A stretch of 64,000 nt of DNA, from NCBI RefSeq assembly GCF_016698665.1, contig NZ_CP068046.1, positions 3,224,001 to 3,288,000 on the forward strand, given 5' to 3'. This DNA comes from Devosia rhizoryzae (GTDB taxonomy: Bacteria; Pseudomonadota; Alphaproteobacteria; Rhizobiales; Devosiaceae). Within the stretch, counting starts at the first letter, position 1, and each line of letters starts with the position of its first letter. Positions 9,381 to 18,425 of this stretch are shown piece by piece. Below the pieces are notes generated by a model that worked only from the letters and a program-made list of their open reading frames with translations, had not been told where the DNA came from and did not search any database. Position numbers and translations under genes: made by a program.

Positions 9381-10568
9381 ATGGGCCACGTCATGACCAC
9401 CGAGACCGTTCTCGCTGCTGCGCCTGCCCGCTCGCTGCGTCCTGCCTCAGCGGCTGGCCGTTTGCCGCTTGGCGCCGTGCCGGTTGCGGACTGGTCTGCC
9501 TTGGTCGAGACCGCCATCGAAGCCAATGCGTTTTTCGATCCGGCCTATGCACTTCCGGTCGCCCGCTTCACCCGTGGCGGAGACGCGACTGTGGCTTTGT
9601 GTGCCTATGACGGCAAGCAGCTGAGCGGCCTCGTGCCGGTGCGGAGTGCCTGGCAGGTTTATCGCCTGCCGATCCCTGCGCTGGTCTCGCATCAGCCCTA
9701 TACCGTGCTTGGCTCGCCTCTGCTCTCGAATGAGGACTCTGACACGGCGATGCTGGACAATGCCGCGCAGAGCGGCGCGCATCTTCTGGTTTTGCATATG
9801 GCCGACCTGGATGGCCCCGCCATGATGGCATTGCGCGCAGCGGCTGAGCGTCGTGGTCTCACCATCACTATCCAGGACGAGCATGAACGCGCTGCGCTGC
9901 GCGTACCCGCGGATGCCGAAGCTTATCTTCGCGCCGGCATGGGCGCCAAAAAGCTCAAGGAGCTGCGGCGCCTCAGGCATCGGCTCGATGAAGAGGGCGA
10001 AGTGGTTTTCACCGTCGCTCGAGACGAGGCCACGATCCTGCCTGCGCTCGAACGCTTCCTGACGCTTGAGGCTGCCGGCTGGAAAGGCGAGCGCGGCACC
10101 GGTCTCGCCCAGGATCAGGGCGACACACGCTACATCACCGAAGCGGCGCTCGGACTTGCGCCCAAATCGGGCATCGAGATCGTGGAACTCAGCGTCGCTG
10201 GCAAGACCATCGCCGCCGGTCTCGTCCTGCGCCAGCAGCGCACGGCCATGTTCTTCAAGATCGCCTTCGATGAGGCCTATGCCCGCTATTCGCCCGGCGT
10301 GCAGCTCACTGTCGAGTTGACCCGCCACTTCGCCGAAGATCCTGCCATCGACTTTGCCGACTCCTGCGCCCTGCCGGGTCATCCGATGATCGACCATGTG
10401 TGGCGCGAGCGCCGCCGCGTCGGCAATGTCCTGATCACCACCCGACCAGGTCCGGTCGCCGCGCTCTGCGCCCGGCTCATCCTCCTCCGCGGCGAGGCCC
10501 GCGAGACCGCCAAAAGCCTTTTGCATCGAACCCGAAACGCCCTCAAAACCCGAGAGATCCGCAAATGA
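9381..10568 (+). CDS. GNAT/BioF2-like (CelD/FemAB-type) acyltransferase
   Basis: This is a 395-residue protein with the double-GNAT architecture of the Acetyltransf_6 (BioF2-like) family. Visible blocks are GMGAKKLKELRRLRHRL near residue 190, LEAAGWKGERGTGLA, MFFKIAFDEAYARYSPGVQL and the C-terminal WRERRRVGN. Such proteins acylate polysaccharides or attach aminoacyl groups in FemAB relatives; the substrate here is unknown. ATG 9393 is an alternative start. The stop overlaps the next gene's ATG (ATGA), so it is coupled to the cupin-like dioxygenase. A second member of the family lies convergently at 11548. Confidence 0.82.
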   Translation: MGHVMTTETVLAAAPARSLRPASAAGRLPLGAVPVADWSALVETAIEANAFFDPAYALPVARFTRGGDATVALCAYDGKQLSGLVPVRSAWQVYRLPIPALVSHQPYTVLGSPLLSNEDSDTAMLDNAAQSGAHLLVLHMADLDGPAMMALRAAAERRGLTITIQDEHERAALRVPADAEAYLRAGMGAKKLKELRRLRHRLDEEGEVVFTVARDEATILPALERFLTLEAAGWKGERGTGLAQDQGDTRYITEAALGLAPKSGIEIVELSVAGKTIAAGLVLRQQRTAMFFKIAFDEAYARYSPGVQLTVELTRHFAEDPAIDFADSCALPGHPMIDHVWRERRRVGNVLITTRPGPVAALCARLILLRGEARETAKSLLHRTRNALKTREIRK

Positions 10569-11515
10569 CTGCGACGCTGATGGCCGACGAGGCCGCCTTC
10601 GAAAACCTTTTTCCCAACAAGTCCTTCCGCATCCAGCACAAGCTGGTGGGCGATCAGCGGCTGACGCTTCCGGCCATTTTAGAACTGGTCAAGCAGATGC
10701 CGCGCGACCGGATCGAATACAATTCGGGCAAGGCCAATGTCAGCCAGGATCCGACCACGACGCCATTGGTCGATCTCGACCCGCAGGAAGTCGTGCGCCA
10801 GATCGAGACCGCCGGCGCCTGGATGGTGCTGAAGCGCATCGAGATCGTCCCGGCCTATAAGGAATTGCTGGAAACCGCCTTACAGTCGGTCGCTACTGCC
10901 CAAGGCTTCAAGAGCCTCGACGCCGCCGGTTTCACCGATGTGCAGGGCTTCCTCTTCGTTTCCTCGCCGGGCTCGACCACGCCCTTCCACCTCGACAGCG
11001 AAGACAATTTCTTTGTCCAGGTTCATGGCGACAAGCAGTTTGCCGTGTTCGACAACACCGACCATTCGATTGTCAGCGAAGAGCAGATCGAGCATGCGAT
11101 CACCAAGCATCGCAACATCAAGTACGAAGATCGCTTTGCCGCACGCGGCACGGTTAACGAACTTAAGCCCGGCGAGGGCGTCTTCGTGCCCTATATCTGG
11201 CCGCACTGGGTCAAGACCAAGGACACCTATTCCATCTCGGTCGCCATCACCTGGAAGACCAAGGAAGTGAAGCGCCGTAACGACCTCTACGTGGTCAATT
11301 CCATGCTGCGTGACCGCGGCCTGCCTCAGTCGGCTCCCGGCGTCAAACCGGCCCTTGATGCCGTCAAACTGGGCGCCTTCCGCGTGGCCGCCGGGGTCGC
11401 TGCACCATTGCGCAAGTCCGAAGGCCTTCGCCGCCTGATCCGTCAGGTCGTCTTGGGCAAGGACGCCAACTACTATTACGGCGAAAAGAAAAAATCCGGC
11501 CAGGTCGGGATGTAA
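10565..11515 (+). CDS. Cupin-like (JmjC-type) 2-oxoglutarate/Fe(II) oxygenase
   Basis: This 316-residue protein has a jelly-roll core with a likely iron site: His142 and Asp144 in TPFHLDSEDNFF and His214 in PYIWPHWVKT, the HxD...H triad of cupin-8/JmjC hydroxylases. VQVHGDKQFAVFD is the expected strand after the first ligands. The substrate is unknown; relatives hydroxylate proteins, RNA or small molecules. The start at 10565 was chosen from its ATGA overlap with the upstream acyltransferase; a longer frame upstream lies in that gene. A strong terminator follows directly. Confidence 0.75.
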   Translation: MTATLMADEAAFENLFPNKSFRIQHKLVGDQRLTLPAILELVKQMPRDRIEYNSGKANVSQDPTTTPLVDLDPQEVVRQIETAGAWMVLKRIEIVPAYKELLETALQSVATAQGFKSLDAAGFTDVQGFLFVSSPGSTTPFHLDSEDNFFVQVHGDKQFAVFDNTDHSIVSEEQIEHAITKHRNIKYEDRFAARGTVNELKPGEGVFVPYIWPHWVKTKDTYSISVAITWKTKEVKRRNDLYVVNSMLRDRGLPQSAPGVKPALDAVKLGAFRVAAGVAAPLRKSEGLRRLIRQVVLGKDANYYYGEKKKSGQVGM

Positions 11516-11520
11516 GCAAA

Positions 11521-11549
11521 AGGGCCGCGGCGCAAATCGCGGCCTTTTT
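11521..11549. terminator. Rho-independent terminator between convergent genes
   Basis: A GGCCGCG stem, 8-nt loop, CGCGGCC and then TTTTT follow the dioxygenase stop by a few bases. The A-rich side also serves the convergent acyltransferase, whose stop lies within the T-tract. Confidence 0.85.
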
Positions 11550-12711
11550 ATTTGCCCGGTCGCAGGTGGTGCAGCACGCGGCGAACGCCGCTTGCCGCCT
11601 GCCAGAGTTTTGGATTTTGCTTGATGGTGCGCTTGAGTTCCGACCGACCCGTCAGCGCCAGTGCCGCCAACCGTCCTGCGGCCGTTAGCGGCAAAAGGCT
11701 GTTGTAGACCGGCTGCGGCTCGGTCCAGCGCGCCTTGTAGTGAAAGTCGCCGAGGCCGATGTCGAAACTGGTGATGCCCATGTCGATGAGATCATCCATG
11801 AGGTCGGCGATCAGGATGCTCATGAGGCTGAAGCGGCTGGCGTCACCGCTTTCGGTCGAGTTGATGTAGAGCGAATAATGGTCGCCCGCCGTGGTGCCCC
11901 AACTCGTGGCGGTGACGGCGCCATTGGCCATGAGGCTATGGACGAGAAGGGCAGGGCGCTCCTGGCCGAAGCCGGCGAGTGCCGCCTCATGGAAGAAGGC
12001 GCGGAATACCGGTTCTTCGAAGACATTGTCGACGCCCATCTCGTCGAACCGCTCACGCCGTTGTTCGAGGAACCGCTGATGCACATGCTCGAGCATTGCG
12101 GCGTCCTCAACGCGGATGAGCTCTACCTTGCCCATCGCTTCTTCCATGCGGCGGCGGCTGCGCTGGAGGTCGCCGCGGCGCTTCGGGGTCAGGCGGGTGG
12201 TGATGAACGGCTTTTGCACGCCGGCGATGGAGGTAAAGTAGAAGTTGGACGGAGCCAGCGTATGCGGCAGCTGCAGCAGCGGATTGGCCATGCCGTTCCA
12301 GCTTGCTGGAAGGTTCTGGAGGCTCAAGATGTCGATGCCGCCGACCTGTTGCGCGATTTCGGTGACGATGGCGTGCAATTGCTCGGCGTCGGCAGTAAAG
12401 CCGGGAGCTGCGATCATCCAGTCGACATTGGAATAATCGGTGCCGAGAAGGCGCGCGGTCCTGAGGCCAAAACGGGTATGAATGGCCAGGGGCAGGATCG
12501 CCTGGACCTGGCCGTCACGGGAAATCACCGCGATTGCCACCCGGCTCTTGCTCTCGGCGCCAGCGGCGATCAGCTGGCTCAGCCAATCCAGCCGCTGATA
12601 GGGGGTGAATACCCCCACAGCCTCAAGCCCACGCCAAACCGCTTCCGCCGCTTCGATGCTGTAGAGCACCGAAACGTCGAAGACGCTGCTTGCCGGCGTG
12701 GTCGTGGTCAT
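11548..12711 (-). CDS. Second BioF2-like (CelD/FemAB-type) acyltransferase
   Basis: This 387-residue member of the Acetyltransf_6 family has the same organisation as the protein at 9381: an N-terminal lobe with FTPYQRLDWLSQL, a central TPKRRGDLQRSRRRMEE helix and a second GNAT lobe with HYSLYINSTES and SFDIGLGDFHYKARW. The start MTTTTPAS at 12711 gives a normal length; further upstream in-frame sequence is unconserved and overlaps the promoter of the divergent methyltransferase. Its convergence with the dioxygenase operon hints at a common modification pathway, which is inference only. Confidence 0.8.
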   Translation of the reverse strand: MTTTTPASSVFDVSVLYSIEAAEAVWRGLEAVGVFTPYQRLDWLSQLIAAGAESKSRVAIAVISRDGQVQAILPLAIHTRFGLRTARLLGTDYSNVDWMIAAPGFTADAEQLHAIVTEIAQQVGGIDILSLQNLPASWNGMANPLLQLPHTLAPSNFYFTSIAGVQKPFITTRLTPKRRGDLQRSRRRMEEAMGKVELIRVEDAAMLEHVHQRFLEQRRERFDEMGVDNVFEEPVFRAFFHEAALAGFGQERPALLVHSLMANGAVTATSWGTTAGDHYSLYINSTESGDASRFSLMSILIADLMDDLIDMGITSFDIGLGDFHYKARWTEPQPVYNSLLPLTAAGRLAALALTGRSELKRTIKQNPKLWQAASGVRRVLHHLRPGK

Positions 12712-12812
12712 GGAGCCAGGAGGTTGATTGCAATCGGCTGACAAACTAGCTGCCAATCCACAGCCTAATGTTAATATGGCGCAGTTTTTCTCGCCGGTAG
12801 GGAGCAAGGCCG

Positions 12813-13250
12813 ATGACCCAAGCTGCATCCTCACGGATAGCGGAATATGTTGCCGCCCTGCCGCTGCGGCCGGACATGGCCGTGCTGGAGATCGGTTGCG
12901 GTCCGGGCGTTGCGGCACGGTTGGTGTGCCGCCTGCTCGAGCAAGGCCATATTCTGGCGATCGACCGTTCTGCCAAAGCCATCGAGCAGGCGCGGGCCGG
13001 ATCGGCAGCGGAGCTGAAAACGGGACGCATCGCGTTTCGGCAGGTGGCGATCGAAGATTTCGTGCTCGACCCGAACGACGGCTTGTTCGACCTGGCCTTC
13101 GCCATGCGGGTTGGCGCGCTGGACGGAAGACATCCCGAGTTGCAGGAGCTGGCCATGAGGAGGATCAAGGTGGCGCTAAAGCCAGATGGGCTGCTGTTTA
13201 TTGACGATGCACCAGCGGTTCGGGGCAAGGACATTGCCGCCCAATCTTGA
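12813..13250 (+). CDS. Small class I SAM-dependent methyltransferase
   Basis: This 145-residue protein has SAM-binding motif I VLEIGCGPGVAARLV near residue 24, an acidic residue ending strand 2 (ILAIDRS) and GLFDLAFAMRVGAL as motif IV. The length is short for the fold, with little after the sixth strand, so it may be a minimal or decayed enzyme. The substrate cannot be inferred. An AGGGAG sequence lies 8-13 nt before the ATG. It is divergent from the acyltransferase at 11548. Confidence 0.7.
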   Translation: MTQAASSRIAEYVAALPLRPDMAVLEIGCGPGVAARLVCRLLEQGHILAIDRSAKAIEQARAGSAAELKTGRIAFRQVAIEDFVLDPNDGLFDLAFAMRVGALDGRHPELQELAMRRIKVALKPDGLLFIDDAPAVRGKDIAAQS

Positions 13251-13444
13251 CTCGCCGGAGCTCTTCCCCTAAACGCTGGCCCATTCATCAGGCTTTTGCC
13301 CGAGACCAGCCGACCGGGACCCCGCCAGGGTTCGACGATCCCGGAGGCTAACATCCGCCAGCGCGTTGCGCCCGCGGGTGGGTTTTGCATTTGCCCAAAG
13401 GAACACCACATCTCGGCGGATTTCCCGAACGAGTAGGACCAAAA

Positions 13445-15028
13445 ATGTTCGAGAGCCTTTCCGACCGGCTTGGCAAAATTTTTGACGGGCTTCGTGGACG
13501 CGGCGCGCTGAACGCGGCCGATGTCGATGCCGCCATGCGCGAAATTCGCCGGGCGCTGATCGAAGCCGACGTGTCGCTCGAAGTGGTCCGGGCCTTTGTC
13601 GAGCAGGTGCGCGAGCGCGCCGTTGGTGCCGAAGTCACCCGTTCGGTGACGCCCGGCCAGCAGGTGGTCAAGATCGTCAATGACGAACTGGTCCAGGTGC
13701 TGGGTTCGGACGCCGTCACCATCGATCTCAATGCCCCGGCGCCCGTGACCCTCTTGATGGTCGGTCTCCAGGGTTCGGGCAAGACCACGACGACCGCGAA
13801 GATCGCCAAGCGTCTCAAGGACCGGCAGAAGAAAAAGGTCCTTCTCGCTTCGCTCGATACCCGCCGCCCCGCTGCCATGGAGCAACTGCGTGTGCTCGGC
13901 GAACAGGTCGGCGTCGATACCTTGCCGATCGTTTCGACCGAAACCCCGGTCGAAATCGCCCGCCGCGCCGAGCGCGAGGGGCGTCTCGGTGGCTATGACG
14001 TCCTGATCCTCGACACCGCCGGCCGCACCCATGTCGATGAAGAGCTGATGGTTGAAACCGTCAGCATCAAGGACATTGCCCATCCGCATGAAATTTTGCT
14101 GGTGGTCGACGCGCTGACTGGCCAGGACGCCATCAACGTCGCCCGCTCCTTCGATACGCGCCTCGATGTCACCGGCATCGTCATGACCCGCGTCGATGGC
14201 GACGGCCGCGGTGGTGCGGCGCTTTCGATGCGTGCAGCCACCGGCAAGCCGATCAAGCTGATCGGTGTCGGCGAAAAGATGGACGCGCTGGAAGATTTTC
14301 ATCCCTCGCGCATCGCCGACCGCATCCTTGGCATGGGCGACATCGTCAGCCTGGTCGAAAAGGCGGCCGAGCACGTCACGGCCGAAGACGCGGCCAAGAT
14401 GGCCAAGAAGCTCAAGAAGGGCTCCTTCGATTTCGACGACCTGCGCAGCCAGCTGACGCAGATGAAGAAGATGGGCGGCATGGGCGGGCTCATGTCGATG
14501 ATGCCGGGCGCAGGCCAGCTCAAGAAAGCCATGGCCGGTGCCAATATCGACGAAAAGGTCTTCGACCGGCAGATCGCCATCATCAATTCGATGACCAAGA
14601 AGGAGCGGGCCGAGCCCGATCTTCTCAATGCCAGCCGACGCAAGCGTATTGCTGCCGGTGCCGGTGTCGAGGTCAGCGAAATCAACAAGCTTGCCAAGCA
14701 GCACCGCCAGATGGCGGACATGATGAAGAAGGTTTCCAAGGGCGGCATGGGCGCGCTTGGTGGCATGTTCGGCGGCAAGATGGGCGGCATGCTCGGTGGC
14801 ATGCCGGACCTCGGCAAGATGGACCCCAAGCAGCTCGAGCAGATGGCGCGCCAGGCCGGGATCAATCCCGAGCAGCTCAAGGGCCTGCCTTCGGCCGACC
14901 TGCCCATGACCGACAAGCTGCCGACCGATGTCGGCTCGCTTCTGAAATCTTCCGGCGGACCGGCCTTGCCTGGTCTTGGCGGAGCGCCCCGTTTCCCAGG
15001 CCTTCCCGGCCTGGGCAAGAAAAAGTAA
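13445..15028 (+). CDS. ffh: Signal recognition particle protein Ffh
   Basis: Ffh (SRP54) binds 4.5S RNA and signal peptides and delivers ribosomes to FtsY. The NG domain carries [44 protein letters not shown] and [14 protein letters not shown]. The Met-rich M domain follows, with [12 protein letters not shown] and [12 protein letters not shown] (RNA-binding), then a Gly/Met-rich tail. The length is 527 residues. The start at [10 protein letters not shown] has TAGGA 7 nt upstream. No SRP RNA was recognised in the window. rpsP follows after 25 bp. Confidence 0.97.
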   Translation: MFESLSDRLGKIFDGLRGRGALNAADVDAAMREIRRALIEADVSLEVVRAFVEQVRERAVGAEVTRSVTPGQQVVKIVNDELVQVLGSDAVTIDLNAPAPVTLLMVGLQGSGKTTTTAKIAKRLKDRQKKKVLLASLDTRRPAAMEQLRVLGEQVGVDTLPIVSTETPVEIARRAEREGRLGGYDVLILDTAGRTHVDEELMVETVSIKDIAHPHEILLVVDALTGQDAINVARSFDTRLDVTGIVMTRVDGDGRGGAALSMRAATGKPIKLIGVGEKMDALEDFHPSRIADRILGMGDIVSLVEKAAEHVTAEDAAKMAKKLKKGSFDFDDLRSQLTQMKKMGGMGGLMSMMPGAGQLKKAMAGANIDEKVFDRQIAIINSMTKKERAEPDLLNASRRKRIAAGAGVEVSEINKLAKQHRQMADMMKKVSKGGMGALGGMFGGKMGGMLGGMPDLGKMDPKQLEQMARQAGINPEQLKGLPSADLPMTDKLPTDVGSLLKSSGGPALPGLGGAPRFPGLPGLGKKK

Positions 15029-15053
15029 TCCTTTCAACCTTTTAGGAACCAAG

Positions 15054-15419
15054 ATGTCCCTCAAGATCCGCCTTGCCCGCGCTGGCACCAAGAAGCGCCC
15101 CTTCTACCACATCGTCATTGCCGACGCCCGTTCGCCGCGCGATGGCCGCTTCATCGAGAAGCTGGGCACCTTCAACCCGCTCCTCGCCAAGGACGCCGAA
15201 AATCGCGTCGTGCTCGACACCGAACGCGCCAAGCACTGGGTTTCCGTCGGCGCCCAGCCGACCGACCGCGTGCTGCGTTTCCTCGACGCTGCCGGCCTCA
15301 TGAAGCGCGAAGCCCGCAACAACCCCAAGAGCGGCGAGCCGGGCGCCAAGGCCAAGGAACGCGCTGAAGAACGCGCCGCCAAGGCTGCTGCCGGTTCGGA
15401 AGAAGCTGCTGCAGAGTAA
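15054..15419 (+). CDS. rpsP: 30S ribosomal protein S16
   Basis: The S16 signature is [21 protein letters not shown] at the N-terminus with [15 protein letters not shown] in the middle. The 121 residues include an Ala/Glu/Lys-rich tail beyond the core, common in alphaproteobacteria. AGGA lies 6 nt before the ATG. ffh-rpsP is the widely conserved order; rimM, trmD and rplS, which often follow, are absent here and are replaced by a terminator and a toxin-antitoxin pair. Confidence 0.97.
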   Translation: MSLKIRLARAGTKKRPFYHIVIADARSPRDGRFIEKLGTFNPLLAKDAENRVVLDTERAKHWVSVGAQPTDRVLRFLDAAGLMKREARNNPKSGEPGAKAKERAEERAAKAAAGSEEAAAE

Positions 15420-15444
15420 GTTTCTGTCCAGCCTGAATGACCAG

Positions 15445-15473
15445 AGCCCCGGTGGAGACACCGGGGCTTTTTG
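15445..15473 (+). terminator. Rho-independent terminator after rpsP
   Basis: A perfect 10-bp stem AGCCCCGGTG/CACCGGGGCT with a GAGA tetraloop is followed by TTTTT, 25 nt after the rpsP stop. Confidence 0.92.
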
Positions 15474-15514
15474 CTGCCATTTGCAATCGGTGCATATGAT
15501 GGCAATATACATTC

Positions 15515-15817
15515 ATGATCGACTGGAGCCGCATAGCTGGATTTGAATGGGATGCCGGTAATGCCCGCAAGAGCGTCGACAAGCATCACGTCAGTCAGGG
15601 CGAAGCCGAGCAGGCGTTCTTCAACCAGCCGCTTCTGCTGGTTGCCGATCAACAGCATAGCCAGCATGAAGCGCGGGTTCACGCGCTCGGTCACACGGAT
15701 CAAAACCGTCTGTTGCACATCACTTTCACGCTGAGGCAAGACGGCACCAGAATTCGAGTGATCTCCGCAAGAGACATGAACCGCGAGGAGCGGAAGGATT
15801 ATGAGCAAGGCCCTTAA
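15515..15817 (+). CDS. brnT: BrnT-family toxin
   Basis: This 100-residue ribonuclease-type toxin of the BrnT family has FEWDAGNARKSVDKHHVS at the N-terminus, AEQAFFNQPLL and a C-terminal IRVISARDMNREERKDYE, in family order. BrnT toxins cleave RNA and block translation until bound by their antitoxin. The downstream antitoxin gene begins 17 bp before this gene's stop, so the two are coupled, toxin first. The pair sits just behind the rpsP terminator. Confidence 0.88.
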   Translation: MIDWSRIAGFEWDAGNARKSVDKHHVSQGEAEQAFFNQPLLLVADQQHSQHEARVHALGHTDQNRLLHITFTLRQDGTRIRVISARDMNREERKDYEQGP

Positions 15818-16070
15818 GCCCATTCCGGAATTTGCCAGCGAAGGGGAAGAACGCCTGTTTTGGGAAAGCCACGACTCCGCCGAATATGTAGATTGGAGCC
15901 AGGCGCAGCGAGTGGTGCTGCCAAACCTTAAACCCAGTTCGACATCGATCTCCCTGCGCCTGCCGCAGGGATTGCTCGACCAGATCAAGATGACCGCTAA
16001 CAAGCTGGACGTTCCTTACCAGTCGCTGATTAAAACGTGGCTGGCCGAGAAGGTCGATCAACGCCGCTGA
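15801..16070 (+). CDS. CopG/BrnA-type antitoxin
   Basis: This 89-residue antitoxin starts MSKALKPIPEFASEGEE and continues with FWESHDSAEYVDWS, then a ribbon-helix-helix segment TSISLRLPQGLLDQIK and a terminal VPYQSLIKTWLAEKV, matching the CopG_antitoxin family that partners BrnT. It should bind the toxin and repress the operon through the RHH fold. It overlaps brnT by 17 bp and is followed immediately by a terminator. Confidence 0.88.
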   Translation: MSKALKPIPEFASEGEERLFWESHDSAEYVDWSQAQRVVLPNLKPSSTSISLRLPQGLLDQIKMTANKLDVPYQSLIKTWLAEKVDQRR

Positions 16071-16074
16071 GACA

Positions 16075-16109
16075 AAATATCCCCGGCCGTGAGGCCGGGG
16101 ATATTTTTT
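16075..16109 (+). terminator. Rho-independent terminator after the toxin-antitoxin pair
   Basis: A 14-bp stem AAATATCCCCGGCC/GGCCGGGGATATTT with a GTGA loop runs into a T-tract, 4 nt after the antitoxin stop. Confidence 0.92.
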
Positions 16110-16122
16110 GGAAACAAAGGTT

Positions 16123-16241
16123 CCCCTCATCCGGCGCTGCGCGCCACCTTCTCCCGCAAGGGGAGAAGGGGTCCCGACTGAGGGGTTGGAGGGTGGCCTT
16201 CTCCCCTTGCGGGAGAAGGTGCCCGAAGGGCGGATGAGGGG
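16123..16241. repeat. Intergenic palindromic element, type C
   Basis: Outer arms CCCCTCATCCG and CGGATGAGGGG enclose inner arms CCTTCTCCC/GGGAGAAGG. It lies between the convergent antitoxin gene and leuB. It differs in sequence from the type A elements but has the same nested design. Confidence 0.8.
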
Positions 16242-16246
16242 CGCTT

Positions 16247-17347
16247 TTAAGCCTTGAGCTTTGCCAGGATCGCTGCGCCCATTTCTTCCGTCCCGACGGT
16301 CTTGCGATTGTCCTGGGCGATGTCGCCGGTGCGCAGGCCATCGCTCAGCACGGCCGAGATGGCGTTTTCGATGCGGGTGGCGAGTTCGATCATGTTGAAC
16401 GAATAGCGCAGGGCCATGGCGACGGAGGCGATCATGGCGATGGGGTTGGCGATGCCTTTGCCGGCGATGTCCGGCGCCGAGCCGTGCACGGGCTCGTAAA
16501 AGGCTTTGCGCTTACCGGTCACCGGATCGGGCGCCCCTAGCGAAGCGGAGGGCAGCATGCCGAGCGAGCCGGTGAGCATGGCGGCGACGTCGGAGAGGAT
16601 GTCGCCGAAGAGGTTGTCGGTGACCATGACGTCGAACTGCTTGGGATTGCGCACCAACTGCATGGCGGCGTTGTCGGCCAGGATGTGGTGCAGTTCGACA
16701 TCGGCGTAGTCCTTGCCGACGCCCTTGACCACTTCGTCCCAGAGCACGCCCGACTTCATGACGTTCTTCTTGTCGGCCGAGTGCACCTTGTTGTTGCGGG
16801 TGCGGGCGAGGTCGAAGGCGACGCGGGCGATGCGATCGATTTCGTAGGTCTCGTAGACCTGGGTGTCGATGGCGCGCTTCTGGCCGTTTTCGAGATCGGT
16901 GATGGTCTTGGGTTCACCGAAATAAACGCCGCCGGTCAGCTCGCGAACGATCAGGATGTCGAGGCCTTCCACGAGTTCGCGCTTGAGCGAAGAGGCATCG
17001 GCCAGCGCCGGATAGCAGATGGCGGGGCGCAGGTTGGCGAAGACGGCGAGTTCCTTGCGGAGGCGCAGCAGCGCGGCTTCCGGGCGGTGCCCATAGGGGA
17101 CATTATCCCACTTGGGGCCACCGACGGCGCCAAAGATCACGGCGTCTGCAGCCTTGGCCTTTTCGGTGTCCTCGTCGGTGATGGCGACCTGGTGCTTGTC
17201 ATAAGCGGCGCCGCCGGCAAGGCCGCTGTCCGTTGAAAAATCGGTCAGCTGTTCGCTGTTGGTCCAGTCGATCAGCTTTTCGGCCTCGACCATGATTTCG
17301 GTGCCGATGCCGTCGCCGGGCAGAAGGAAAAGGGAATGGGTGGCCAT
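16247..17347 (-). CDS. leuB: 3-isopropylmalate dehydrogenase
   Basis: LeuB oxidatively decarboxylates 3-isopropylmalate in leucine synthesis. The 366-residue sequence shows [12 protein letters not shown] at the N-terminus, [21 protein letters not shown] and the metal-binding [12 protein letters not shown] block, then [14 protein letters not shown]. An AAAAGGAAA ribosome-binding site precedes ATG 17347. It is the last gene of a leuD-ridA-leuB run. Confidence 0.96.
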   Translation of the reverse strand: MATHSLFLLPGDGIGTEIMVEAEKLIDWTNSEQLTDFSTDSGLAGGAAYDKHQVAITDEDTEKAKAADAVIFGAVGGPKWDNVPYGHRPEAALLRLRKELAVFANLRPAICYPALADASSLKRELVEGLDILIVRELTGGVYFGEPKTITDLENGQKRAIDTQVYETYEIDRIARVAFDLARTRNNKVHSADKKNVMKSGVLWDEVVKGVGKDYADVELHHILADNAAMQLVRNPKQFDVMVTDNLFGDILSDVAAMLTGSLGMLPSASLGAPDPVTGKRKAFYEPVHGSAPDIAGKGIANPIAMIASVAMALRYSFNMIELATRIENAISAVLSDGLRTGDIAQDNRKTVGTEEMGAAILAKLKA

Positions 17348-17359
17348 GACGATTTCCTT

Positions 17360-17749
17360 TTAGGAGTTGGCGGCGCCGATGCGGGCGGTGACTTCGATTT
17401 CGATCTTCATGCCGGCTTCGATCATCTGGACGATCAGCATGGAGGCGGCGGGGCGGATGTCCTTGAACACGGGACCGACGGCGGCAACCACCTCGTCGAC
17501 CAGGGACCGGTCGCCGACATAGTAGACGACGCGGACGGTGTCCTCGATGGACGAGCCGGCTTCGCGCAGAGCCTTGTCGATGGTGGCGAGGGCGTTTTTG
17601 GCCTGCTCGCCGACCGACTCCGGCATGGTCATGGTGGCATAGTCATAGCCGGTGGTGCCGGAGACATAGACGGTGTCGTCGTGGCGCACAGCGCGGGAAT
17701 AGCCGAAAGTGGCTTCGAACGGGGAGCCGGTGGAAACGCGCTGGACCAT
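17360..17749 (-). CDS. RidA/YjgF-family protein lacking the catalytic arginine
   Basis: This 129-residue protein has the YjgF/Rid fold: VYVSGTTGYDYATM, ALATIDKALREAGSSIEDTVRVVYYVGD and a final MKIEIEVTARIG. Canonical RidA has PARSCVEV, whose Arg is needed for enamine/imine deamination; here the aligned stretch is PAASMLIV, with Ala in that place. It is therefore more likely one of the other Rid subfamilies than a true RidA. Its position between leuD and leuB (gaps of 9 and 12 bp) ties it to branched-chain amino acid synthesis, where reactive intermediates are produced. Confidence 0.85.
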   Translation of the reverse strand: MVQRVSTGSPFEATFGYSRAVRHDDTVYVSGTTGYDYATMTMPESVGEQAKNALATIDKALREAGSSIEDTVRVVYYVGDRSLVDEVVAAVGPVFKDIRPAASMLIVQMIEAGMKIEIEVTARIGAANS

Positions 17750-17758
17750 GTGGGTTCC

Positions 17759-18364
17759 TTAGAGCCAGGGACGCTGGGACGACATTGTCGTCTCGAACGA
17801 GGTGATGGCGGGATCGGACTTAAGCGTGCCGGCGATGTCGTCGAGCCCTTCGAGCAGGATGTGCTTGCGGGCCGGGTCGATATCGAAGTGGAGCGTGCCG
17901 CCGTCCGGACCCTTGATGGTCTGGGCTTCGAGGTCGACGGTCAGCGTCGCATTGGCGCCGCGCTCGGCGTCGTCGAGCAGCAGTTTGAGCTGATCGGGGG
18001 TGACGACCAGCGGCAGGATGCCGTTCTTGAAGCAGTTGTTGTAGAAAATGTCGGCAAAGCTCGTCGAGATGACGCAGCGGATGCCAAAGTCGGCCAGGGC
18101 CCATGGCGCGTGCTCGCGGGAGGAGCCGCAGCCGAAGTTATCACCGGCGATGACGATCTTGGCCTGGCGATAGGCGGGCTGGTTGAGGACGAAATCGGGG
18201 TTTTCCGAGCCGTCCTCGTTGTAGCGCATTTCGCTGAACAGCGCGACGCCGAGGCCGGTGCGCTTGATGGTCTTCAGGTACTGCTTGGGGATGATCATAT
18301 CGGTGTCGATATTGATGATCGGCAGGGGCGCCGCGACGCCGGTCAGGGTGGTGAACTTTTCCAT
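17759..18364 (-). CDS. leuD: 3-isopropylmalate dehydratase small subunit
   Basis: LeuD pairs with LeuC to isomerise 2- and 3-isopropylmalate. Conserved blocks are [21 protein letters not shown] at the N-terminus, [18 protein letters not shown] and [17 protein letters not shown]. The 201-residue length is standard. leuC is not in this window. The gene heads a leuD-ridA-leuB transcript and is preceded by a strongly structured intergenic segment (18426-18567). Confidence 0.96.
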   Translation of the reverse strand: MEKFTTLTGVAAPLPIINIDTDMIIPKQYLKTIKRTGLGVALFSEMRYNEDGSENPDFVLNQPAYRQAKIVIAGDNFGCGSSREHAPWALADFGIRCVISTSFADIFYNNCFKNGILPLVVTPDQLKLLLDDAERGANATLTVDLEAQTIKGPDGGTLHFDIDPARKHILLEGLDDIAGTLKSDPAITSFETTMSSQRPWL

Positions 18365-18425
18365 GGGGCAAGGGACCTCGCTGTTGCCAGCGTCATGCCG
18401 TGAAGCGGGATGGTGGTCAAGCGGA

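Noticed and set aside
13300..13345. CCGGGA/TCCCGG hairpin with GGTTCGA before ffh, considered as tRNA or SRP RNA
   Set aside because: No cloverleaf can be drawn and the SRP RNA core (GGAAG, AGCAGC) is missing; kept only as an unassigned inverted repeat.
12746..15091. Very long open frame on the minus strand opposite ffh
   Set aside because: It is a high-GC antisense shadow of ffh and the methyltransferase; composition is Asp/Gly/His-rich without domains.
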